Below, in pieces: positions 7,466 to 13,986 of a DNA stretch of 17,002 nucleotides. The translations under genes and the position numbers were made by a program. This DNA is from an uncultured Lachnospiraceae bacterium (GTDB taxonomy: Bacteria; Bacillota; Clostridia; Lachnospirales; Lachnospiraceae). Location: the NCBI GenBank assembly GCA_910585255.1, contig CAJUEI010000066.1:1-17002 (forward strand), in the 5' to 3' direction. The notes beneath the pieces were generated by a model. The model did no database searches and was not told the DNA's origin. It was given only the letters and a program-made list of their open reading frames with translations. Within the stretch, counting starts at the first letter, position 1. The number at the start of each line of letters is the position of its first letter.

Positions 7466-9562
7466 TTATTTCTGTGAAATTTTTTGCATATCCAATAAAT
7501 GCCGCTGCAGATACAACATATCTCTTGCCGATATAGTAGAGGCCTTTGCACCCTCCTCATTCTCCACCCGATCCGACCAATTTAAATCCGCTGCCTCCGC
7601 ATAAGGTCCGGTTAAAGGTGCCAAATCCAACAAATGACGCTGTACATAAAGCATATCTCTTCCTGTAATCTTCCCATCTCCATTGACATCCCCATAAATC
7701 ACAATCGGATATTCTTTAATCACTTCCCCTGTAAAAAGAGCCGTCACCTGAAGAATATCTCCTGTCGCTATAATCGAATCTAATTGCTTTTCTGTCCGAT
7801 CTGCATTGATAATCTGATAGCCGCAATTTGTTGTCGTAATTTCCTTAGAAAGCTGCTCCACTGTAGTTCCCACTTCAAATCCATGCAGCATAGTAACCGA
7901 TGTCTCTCCATCTAATACAGATAAAAAGATCTTTCCCTCTATATTAATCGAATACCCTCCGGCATCAAAAGTAGAATCATCCGAAGGATTACTGATATTA
8001 ATGGTATAAACCGTAGTAATTCCATTCTGTGCTGTAATCGTAATCGGTATACTATTTAACCCTGCTGTTAATTCCACCGTACCGGTTCCCGATATTTTCG
8101 CATTTTCATCCAATGTAGAAGCCCGAACTGTTACATAATTTACCATCTCCGTTAAAACCAGATCATACTCTAATGTATCCTTATGAAAGGTCGGAGAAAG
8201 TGAATAGCCATCTACTGTCAGCGAATACAATGCCGTAACAGAACTTCCGGTTCCCTTCGGTGCCTCACACGGCACTTGAGGCATATTTTGATAAACCGGA
8301 ATCTTAAACGCAATTGCCTGATTCACATTCGAACCGTATGCCCCCGCCATCTTCCTTGCTTCCATAGTAGGTGCCTGCACATTGGTCATATACTGATGTG
8401 TATAGGGATTGCTTCCCTGCACATTAAATTTCTGCAGATATAAGGTATCCTGCCCCACATTAATATAACGGGTGCCCAGATAAATCGCCCCTCCTGCAAT
8501 CGCCTTCCACTTGGCATTCCAAGGCAAAAAATAAGTGTCATTATATTGAGAAGCAAAACTTAGCCCCAATACTACAGGATTGCTTGAACTGGTAGCCCCG
8601 ATATTATAAAAATTAAAGATTCCCTCATATCCGCTTACCTTTCCTCCTGTAGCGGCACTTCCCTGTGTCCCGACCTCCTGAATACAACGAGCCGCCAAAT
8701 GATATGGACTTACTCCTGACTTTTCCGCCGCATAGACAAATGCCTCTGCATAAGTACCCGTCCAACCGTCCGTATCAACATAACTCCCTGACATGAAACT
8801 GCCGCTTAAAATATTCTGAATCCCATTAATGGTCTGATAGGTATTGTCATAAGAAAGCGTCTCAAACTGAAAGATTTCGGTATCATTTAAAAAATTTCTG
8901 GGATCTAGATAGTAAGCAATCAACTCTCTAGATGCCGCTACCCAATCACTTCCATCAAATACCACCCAGGTATTTGTCGTATAGTCATATGCCCCTGCCT
9001 CCATTGACTTCCAGGAGGATATCGCTGAGTTTTGAATTAAATTTTTTCCAACCTTACTTTCCGCTTCCAGTGCATCCTCCCACTCTAAATTTGTATGCTG
9101 TGCCTCAAAAAGCCATGCTGGATGCTTTTCATGAAGAGTCCTTAACGCCCCTCGATAGCTCTCAGGAAATCCCTGTATATCCAGATATGCCTCAAAATCT
9201 CCGCTGGAGGTTACACCGGTTCTCTCTTTAATATAATCACCAAGTGCATACCCCGTCTTCTCGGTATATTCATAAGTAAAAGAAATATAATACCAAAGAT
9301 TTCCAGAAGAATCCCTTGTTTCATCCAAAATCATAACACTATAGCCATTGGGCAGCGTAATTTTCTCTCCGCTATTCGTGGTGATATTATCATAATCTGT
9401 TCCCGGTCCGGAACGTACATTTAAAGCAGCCGCACCAGATACTACTGCACTGGTTGCTGCGTCACAGTAGGAATAGTACAAAGATGTCCCTGCTATCAAT
9501 GTAACAGCTCCTATAAAAGAAAGCGTAATACATGTCAGCTTATGTATGAAATTATTTCTCAT
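7466..9562 (-). CDS. Secreted N-acetylglucosaminidase (GH73-type) with SH3b and dockerin domains
   Basis: The 698-aa product has a signal peptide (about 1-36), a bacterial SH3 domain (38-115, with AAALNVRSGPGTDYD), a glucosaminidase-like catalytic region (about 130-410; a likely acid residue is E296 in CIQEVGTQGS), a cadherin-like beta-sandwich (about 441-525) and a small beta domain leading to a C-terminal dockerin (621-690). The dockerin's first calcium loop is DVNGDGKITGRD, and the two F-hand helices DMLYVQRHLL and DMLYLQRHLL are near copies. It should cut the glycan strands of peptidoglycan outside the cell. GGAG stands ahead of the ATG and a consensus promoter lies upstream. The next gene encodes a cohesin-like protein, the expected partner of a dockerin. 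The exact cleavage specificity and catalytic residue are inferred from family knowledge. Confidence 0.88.
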   Translation of the reverse strand: MRNNFIHKLTCITLSFIGAVTLIAGTSLYYSYCDAATSAVVSGAAALNVRSGPGTDYDNITTNSGEKITLPNGYSVMILDETRDSSGNLWYYISFTYEYTEKTGYALGDYIKERTGVTSSGDFEAYLDIQGFPESYRGALRTLHEKHPAWLFEAQHTNLEWEDALEAESKVGKNLIQNSAISSWKSMEAGAYDYTTNTWVVFDGSDWVAASRELIAYYLDPRNFLNDTEIFQFETLSYDNTYQTINGIQNILSGSFMSGSYVDTDGWTGTYAEAFVYAAEKSGVSPYHLAARCIQEVGTQGSAATGGKVSGYEGIFNFYNIGATSSSNPVVLGLSFASQYNDTYFLPWNAKWKAIAGGAIYLGTRYINVGQDTLYLQKFNVQGSNPYTHQYMTNVQAPTMEARKMAGAYGSNVNQAIAFKIPVYQNMPQVPCEAPKGTGSSVTALYSLTVDGYSLSPTFHKDTLEYDLVLTEMVNYVTVRASTLDENAKISGTGTVELTAGLNSIPITITAQNGITTVYTINISNPSDDSTFDAGGYSINIEGKIFLSVLDGETSVTMLHGFEVGTTVEQLSKEITTTNCGYQIINADRTEKQLDSIIATGDILQVTALFTGEVIKEYPIVIYGDVNGDGKITGRDMLYVQRHLLDLAPLTGPYAEAADLNWSDRVENEEGAKASTISARDMLYLQRHLLDMQKISQK

Positions 9563-9619
9563 CTTTTTCTCCGTTCTGTATAGATTCTTATATTTACTGT
9601 TAAAAAGACATACAGAGAC

Positions 9620-9648
9620 ATTATAATTTTTTTTGAATAGAATTGCAA
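9620..9648 (-). promoter_or_regulatory. Promoter of the glucosaminidase-cohesin operon
   Basis: On the minus strand TTGCAA (9648-9643), a 17-base spacer and a perfect TATAAT (9625-9620) precede the ATG at 9562, giving a leader of about 50 bases. It is the only good promoter upstream of the two-gene operon. Confidence 0.8.
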
Positions 9649-9748
9649 CCGAAATCTGACAAAAGAAGCGGAAATTTACTCTCGAATTTTATAGAATCGA
9701 ATCCATTTAACTTAAAATCCCCCAAAGAAAGACGAAAAATCCCAAAGA

Positions 9749-9989
9749 GGACACCAGAGTGCATGAAGGAAACGCCGTTCCGCTCTCCAGAAAGCAAAAG
9801 CTCTAAGACTTCTGAATGTAAGTGTATCCAACCGGACGGACCGGGGTGCAATTCGCCCGTGCATCGGGCTAAACACACCCCTTTTTTTGCCATTCGAGAA
9901 TGGCAAAAAATCCTACGGAATCGACAGAAGTCTAAGAGCTTCTAGCTTTCCTCCGAAGTCACGCCGTCTCCTTCATGCACTCTGGCTGT
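9749..9989 (-). repeat. Palindromic structured element, copy 1 (possible ncRNA or MITE)
   Basis: This is one of three related elements, oriented so that its conserved core reads on the minus strand. The outer stem pairs 9754-9774 with 9965-9985 (21 bp, one wobble). The inner stem pairs 9796-9814 with 9925-9943 (19 bp with a central T-T mismatch). Inside lie an A/T-flanked hairpin with GCCATTC/GAATGGC (9883-9910), the 39-base core hairpin (9843-9881) and the motif CCGGACGGA (9832-9840, complement of TCCGTCCGG). Ends match the other copies: CTCTGGCTGT at one side and GGACACCAGAG at the other. Its outer stem sequence differs from those of copies 2 and 3 but pairs with itself. The family is unknown to me. 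Confidence 0.8.
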
Positions 9990-10017
9990 ATTGTCCCACA
10001 ATTTATTTTTTCCTTTC

Positions 10018-10140
10018 TGCAAATCTTGATATCTCTGATATGTACGATATTCTTCCATAATTTACTTTTTTTCTGGTTTTTGCAGATCTTAATATCTCTG
10101 GTATGTACCATATTATCCTATCATTTACTTTTTTCCTCTG
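10018..10140. repeat. Imperfect tandem duplication, period 63 bp
   Basis: A unit beginning TGCAAATCTTGATATCTCTG at 10018 recurs as TGCAGATCTTAATATCTCTG at 10081. The similarity continues through the TATGTAC and CATTTACTTTTTT-like parts to about 10135. It lies between the two inverted palindromic elements. No coding or regulatory role is visible. Confidence 0.7.
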
Positions 10141-10300
10141 TGTTATCCTTCTTTTTCTACAAAATTCCTTAAAACAATAAGTTTTTGTATGAATAGCTGT
10201 ATTTCTTAATCCAAAGAAAAATCTCTTTCTATATCTTATAAAAAAATTAATTTTTCTCTATAGATGAATGAAAAAATTATATATGTTCCGATTGGAAAAA

Positions 10301-10549
10301 ACAGCTAGAGTGGGGAAGCGATCCCTTTCCGCTGTGACTTCGGAAGAAAGTTAGAAAGTCTTATGCTTCTGTCAATCCCTAGGATTTTCGGGCACTTGTG
10401 ACCGAAAAAGGGGTGTGTTTAGCCCGCTGTACGGGCGAATTGCACCCCGGTCCGTCCGGCTGATTCTGCCTAAATTCAGAAGCATTAGACTTTCTTACTT
10501 TCTAGAGAGCGGAACAGCGGGAAGGGATCGCTTCCCCACTCTAGCGTCC
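10301..10549 (+). repeat. Palindromic structured element, copy 2 (possible ncRNA or MITE)
   Basis: The outer stem pairs 10305-10334 with 10515-10544 (30 bp; the single difference is a G-T wobble in this orientation). The inner 19-bp stem pairs 10353-10371 with 10477-10495, with the same central T-T mismatch as the other copies. The A/T hairpin is here TTTTCGG..CCGAAAA (10385-10408), different in sequence from copies 1 and 3 but still paired. The 39-base core hairpin is at 10410-10448, followed by TCCGTCCGG (10451-10459). The ends are ACAGCTAGAG and CTCTAGCGTCC. It is inverted relative to copy 1 and lies downstream of the GGDEF gene, antisense to it. Confidence 0.82.
10405..10448 (-). terminator. 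Terminator-like hairpin on the minus strand of element copy 2
   Basis: Read on the minus strand, GGGGTG (10448-10443) pairs with CACCCC (10415-10410), enclosing a GCCCG/CGGGC stem, and is followed by five T. It lies about 330 bases after the GGDEF gene stop and could end that transcript. The T run is short, so the call is tentative. Confidence 0.4.
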
Positions 10550-10630
10550 CCCTCTTCATTCCTTCTATAATAGCGTCCCCCTCTCCATTCTTTCTATAAT
10601 AACATCCCCCTCTCCACTCCTTCCATAAAA
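10544..10630. repeat. Three tandem copies of a 29-bp unit
   Basis: Units 10544-10572, 10573-10601 and 10602-10630 all contain TCCCCCTCT or a close variant, then CATTC or CACTC and a TATAATA or CATAAAA end. The first unit starts inside the right end of element copy 2 (GCGTCC), as if the element edge had been amplified. There are no unique spacers, so this is not a CRISPR array. Confidence 0.75.
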
Positions 10631-10777
10631 CTACCCCCAAATAGTTAAGGACAGAAAACCCCTTTCTTCTAGATAATCAAAAACTACTCTGATATACCTA
10701 GGTCAAAAGACATTCCCTGCCCTTAAACGATTCAAATAAACTTTTCTCAGCTGTATAATTTCAAAAAACAATACTTC

Positions 10778-12409
10778 CTATTCCACTCTCTCTGCTTTAT
10801 GCTGCCGCTTATATGCATACATTGCCACATCTGCCCGCCGAATCGTATCCTCAAAGCTTTTATCCTTATCCAATTCACAGATCGCAAATCCAAATGAAAA
10901 ATTAATCCGTGCATCTCTCCCCTTTACTACCAATTCCTCCATTCTCTCTGCACATTTTCTTGCCTTTTCCTGCATAGAAGGATTAAAAATACAGACAAAC
11001 TCATCTCCCCCAGTTCGATATACTCGTCCAATATCCTCCATTTCTCTGCTTAGGTAATCTGCATTATCCCGAATATACTGATCCCCTCTGTCATGTCCAT
11101 ATCGGTCATTAATCTTTTTTAAATTATTCAAATCAAATGCAAATGCCCCATATCCCACTGTCTGTTCTACTCCTAAGTCCAACAGTTCATTCAGATACTC
11201 CTGATAGGCTGTCCGATTCCAAAGCCCTGTCATCTTATCATGATAAGCAAGTTCCTCATATAATTCCGCTTTCTTTCCTTTCATCATATTAAAAAAGATC
11301 CCTCTTGAAATATAAAGCACAAAACAGAATACATAAATCAATAATCCAATATAAGAAATCCCCACTTTTCCCCATCGAAAACGATACTGCAGCACATCCG
11401 CTATTACTGCTGCCGAAAGCAGACAAAATCCCACTGTCTCAATATTAATCCGCTTTTCTCCTTTTCTTTTCTTTCGAAACCGAATGTTCATATAACAAAG
11501 AATAATTACCACACTAATAATAACAAAATGAGAGAATCCTACTGTCTGTGAAACATCCATTAACCCAAGAAATTGCAGCAGATTACAGAATAAAAAATTT
11601 ACACCAGGAATAAGAGACACCCACTCCACCCCACGGTTCTCCTCCCATGAAAATTCGCTGTAAAACAGAATAAATGGTATTGGCATAAATAATAAAATTT
11701 CAAACGTTGCCAAACTAAAGAATTCTGCCTTCCCCCAAAAAAGCTGTGGTATTCTGGCATTTAGAATTTCCCATAATGCTACAGATATTCCAAATAATGC
11801 CAAATACAAAACTTGATTAAAAATCTGCCGTTTCTTTGCTACAACCCATAGGACAACCACCATAAAAGAAATCCCAAAAATCAAAGAAGCACAAAATAAC
11901 GCCGCCAGATTTTCTCTTATAATATGTACAAAAATTGCAGTCTTATCTCCCAAATAAATCGCTCCTATATCGCCGCGATAAGAATCTGACTTAGCTGTAT
12001 AAACCACCCTAATCTGCTTTCCGCTGTATTCTTCTTTCATGGGAATTACATTCCAATTTGTAACCGGAATCTGAAAAAATTTCAAATTTTCTCCAAATTC
12101 ATAAATCTTTTTTTCCTCAATATATACCTCCAAGACAGTATGTCTAGAACAAATCACCAGTGAATCTGCCCGATCTACTTCCCCCAGCTGCCGCATAATT
12201 TCTATGCTCTGAGGCAAGTAGTGCACAAGCTGTACTGGAACACAGATCTCTTTTCCACCAGATAAAACCCATCCATCCGATAACTGCACCACTTCTCCGC
12301 TACAATAGGCACTCTTCTCTGCTTCTTCTGCTGCACCAACAAAAACAAAGATCACGACCATCAGTATAAGGAGCACCAGATGCAGAACAGATATCTTCTT
12401 CTTGCTCAT
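10778..12409 (-). CDS. Membrane GGDEF-domain protein, probable diguanylate cyclase
   Basis: I take the ATG at 12409 (MSKKKISV), giving 543 aa, because AGGAG stands 8 bases before it, and because the upstream ATG at 12460 falls between the -35 and -10 of the promoter. Parts in order: an N-terminal helix or signal anchor (about 9-25), an extracytoplasmic domain of about 140 residues, seven predicted membrane helices (about 168-373) and a C-terminal GGDEF domain (about 388-538) with an intact GGDEF motif at 467-471. The layout is like 7TMR-DISM sensors. The enzyme would make cyclic di-GMP in response to an external signal. No RxxD inhibitory site is seen at the usual place before GGDEF (the residues there are EDIG). 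The signal is unknown. It stands alone, with its own promoter, after the bactofilin gene. Confidence 0.88.
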   Translation of the reverse strand: MSKKKISVLHLVLLILMVVIFVFVGAAEEAEKSAYCSGEVVQLSDGWVLSGGKEICVPVQLVHYLPQSIEIMRQLGEVDRADSLVICSRHTVLEVYIEEKKIYEFGENLKFFQIPVTNWNVIPMKEEYSGKQIRVVYTAKSDSYRGDIGAIYLGDKTAIFVHIIRENLAALFCASLIFGISFMVVVLWVVAKKRQIFNQVLYLALFGISVALWEILNARIPQLFWGKAEFFSLATFEILLFMPIPFILFYSEFSWEENRGVEWVSLIPGVNFLFCNLLQFLGLMDVSQTVGFSHFVIISVVIILCYMNIRFRKKRKGEKRINIETVGFCLLSAAVIADVLQYRFRWGKVGISYIGLLIYVFCFVLYISRGIFFNMMKGKKAELYEELAYHDKMTGLWNRTAYQEYLNELLDLGVEQTVGYGAFAFDLNNLKKINDRYGHDRGDQYIRDNADYLSREMEDIGRVYRTGGDEFVCIFNPSMQEKARKCAERMEELVVKGRDARINFSFGFAICELDKDKSFEDTIRRADVAMYAYKRQHKAERVE

Positions 12410-12450
12410 TCCCATTTCTCCTATACTTGCTTTTATTCTCCTACTTCCGT

Positions 12451-12479
12451 ATTGTAGCATACTTAAGAATCCAAATCAA
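12451..12479 (-). promoter_or_regulatory. Promoter of the GGDEF gene
   Basis: On the minus strand TTGATT (12479-12474), a 17-base spacer and TACAAT (12456-12451) lie just after the bactofilin stop at 12497. The start point would be near 12444, which excludes the ATG at 12460 as the translation start. Confidence 0.75.
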
Positions 12480-12496
12480 TCGGACTTTTTCTCTCT

Positions 12497-13234
12497 TTAA
12501 ACGGTTTTTTCTACAAACTCATGTTCTCCTGTAATCTCTTTAATCGTAGCACTGCGGCTTACACACAATGTCCCATCACAATCTACTTTATCAATCGTAC
12601 AATTATCTCCAATTGTAATATCATGTCCATTTACTTCTTTTGCACATACATTTTTCAATACAATCGTTGTCCCTTCAATCAAATCAACCCGAGAAAAATT
12701 TTCCTTTCCTCCCTCTTCTAATCCAATTAAACTGCGGATTCCTTTTTTAATCCATTGATAGGGTTCCGCTGATACAGACTCAATACAAATCTGATCGCCG
12801 CAGATTTCATCTGCCCGAATCATCCCTTCCGCCTTGATCACATCTGCACTAATCTCCCCAGCAAAATCTAACACTCCCTTACAGCTAATCATTTCTGCTT
12901 CCACTTTCTCCCCTTTGCTTCGAATGACTCCCTGAATCTCCAATTCTCCAGCCTTTAAATTTCCAGAAAGATTCATAACTGCCTCTACCTTTATCTTATT
13001 GCTTACAATATCATTTGCAATATTTGTCACACCGCTTACCTGAAGACGTGCTGCCTTTACCAGTCCCTTTACGGTACTTACTCCTTCTAACCGCATTTTA
13101 TTTGTTACAATATCACCCTGAATCGTGACTACTCCCGATACTCGAACCGAATCAAACTCTCCGCCTTTTATCGTCTGAATTCCTTCTACACGACACTTTG
13201 CATCACTCTCTGTAAATTTTACTTCTTGTTCCAT
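12497..13234 (-). CDS. Bactofilin-like polymer-forming protein (YhbE/YhbF type)
   Basis: The 245-aa product is made almost wholly of short beta repeats with a regular hydrophobic spacing, such as VRVSGVVTIQGDI, MRLEGVSTVKGLV, LQVSGVTNIANDI and IKVEAVMNLSGNL. This is the right-handed beta-helix pattern of bactofilins (polymer-forming cytoskeletal family). A break with helix-like sequence (about 155-180) divides it into two repeat blocks, and the second block (VLKNVCAKEVNGHDITIGDNCTI split over two strands) is shorter. Such proteins polymerise without nucleotide and act as scaffolds in the cell. RBS TAAGGAG overlaps the stop of the upstream DUF4004-like gene, 13 bases before this ATG, so they are co-translated. 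In Bacillus subtilis yhbD is likewise followed by bactofilin genes yhbE and yhbF, from memory. No terminator is seen after it. Confidence 0.82.
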   Translation of the reverse strand: MEQEVKFTESDAKCRVEGIQTIKGGEFDSVRVSGVVTIQGDIVTNKMRLEGVSTVKGLVKAARLQVSGVTNIANDIVSNKIKVEAVMNLSGNLKAGELEIQGVIRSKGEKVEAEMISCKGVLDFAGEISADVIKAEGMIRADEICGDQICIESVSAEPYQWIKKGIRSLIGLEEGGKENFSRVDLIEGTTIVLKNVCAKEVNGHDITIGDNCTIDKVDCDGTLCVSRSATIKEITGEHEFVEKTV

Positions 13235-13247
13235 ACCATTTTTCTCC

Positions 13248-13844
13248 TTATAAAAATTTTTCTTTCACCTTACCTGCCCATTTCGTCAGCAAATACCATT
13301 CTACCTGTCCTATCCGCTCCTCCACTACAACCTTATTATTCTCACAGCACGCCCCATAATACGTCTGACCTGCCTGAAAAATTAAAAAAAAGGTCTCTTC
13401 CTTTCCCATCTTTTCTAACAATCCCCTGCTTCCCTGACACAATTCCGCTGCCTGTTCTATCGACAACTGATATTTCCTGCGATAATCTGAAAGTGCCGCC
13501 AGCCATCCTGCCTCTAAATAAGAATACTCTTCCTTCCTTACCAAACCAGCAATCTCCAAATCAATTTCCTCTAGTTCTGCCAAGCGTTCCCATGTCAACT
13601 CTTTCTTATCGGGTGCCGTTACCAACATTTCCCGAATCTCTTCTAATGAACAGCTATCCTTTTTTTCCAATATAAAACGAATTCTCTCTAAAACCAAATC
13701 CCTAGGCAAAAATGTCTCCTGCCCAGTAAAAGAAGGCTGCTTCATAAACCATTCCTCTGGAATCAGCCCCTCCCTTTTCCATCGATATAGCTGTCCATAA
13801 GATATTCCCGTTAAATTCAATAATTCTTTCTTCGATATTGTCAC
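13248..13844 (-). CDS. YhbD-like (DUF4004) HTH protein
   Basis: The start is placed at a GTG at 13844: AGGAGG (13857-13852) stands 7 bases before it, and the longer open frame from an ATG at 13958 would run through the promoter and palindrome, so it is rejected. The product is 198 aa. The N-terminus is a MerR-like helix-turn-helix (TISKKELLNLTGISYGQLYR, then WKREGLIPEEWF; about residues 2-32), followed by a region 'PRDLVLERIRFILEKKDSCS' resembling the second half of MerR DNA-binding domains. The rest is mostly helical and has no cysteine cluster that would mark a metal sensor. It heads an operon with a bactofilin-like gene, as in the yhbD locus of Bacillus. It probably binds the large palindrome at its own promoter. 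Family assignment is from pattern and context. Confidence 0.8.
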   Translation of the reverse strand: MTISKKELLNLTGISYGQLYRWKREGLIPEEWFMKQPSFTGQETFLPRDLVLERIRFILEKKDSCSLEEIREMLVTAPDKKELTWERLAELEEIDLEIAGLVRKEEYSYLEAGWLAALSDYRRKYQLSIEQAAELCQGSRGLLEKMGKEETFFLIFQAGQTYYGACCENNKVVVEERIGQVEWYLLTKWAGKVKEKFL

Positions 13845-13862
13845 TAAACCGCCTCCTGAAAT

Positions 13863-13908
13863 AAAACAATGTTTTGTTATATTAATAAGTATAACAAAAC
13901 ATTGTTTT
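13863..13908. promoter_or_regulatory. 46-bp perfect palindromic operator at the yhbD-like promoter
   Basis: Two 19-base arms, AAAACAATGTTTTGTTATA (13863-13881) and its exact reverse complement (13890-13908), flank an 8-base spacer. Each arm also contains the small palindrome AAAAC-AAT-GTTTT, so there may be two binding sites. The structure covers the promoter spacer, the -10 and the start region. A dimer or tetramer of the HTH protein encoded just downstream is the obvious candidate ligand. Confidence 0.75.
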
Positions 13909-13916
13909 CCTGTCAA
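13888..13916 (-). promoter_or_regulatory. Promoter of the yhbD-like/bactofilin operon
   Basis: On the minus strand TTGACA (13916-13911), a 17-base spacer and TATACT (13893-13888) form a near-consensus promoter. The start would be near 13881, leaving a leader of about 37 bases to the GTG start with AGGAGG. Confidence 0.85.
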
Positions 13917-13986
13917 CATATTTTTGATTTTTATAATATATATAGCTCCACAGATCAACTATCAACCAACCTATCGGCAGGAAAAG

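Larger units (their letters stand above)
9563..10777. other. 1.2-kb region without a credible protein gene
   Basis: It holds the promoter of the glucosaminidase operon (9620-9648), two inverted copies of a palindromic element (9749-9989 and 10301-10549), an imperfect 63-bp tandem repeat (10018-10140) and a 29-bp triplicate (10544-10630). The stretches 9649-9748, 10141-10300 and 10631-10777 are A/T-rich and show nothing I can name. Short open frames here have no convincing ribosome binding site and are explained by the repeat elements. Confidence 0.8.

Noticed and set aside
10544..10630. Possible CRISPR array (29-bp repeats)
   Set aside because: The units are directly adjacent with no unique spacers, there are only three, and no cas genes are in the window.
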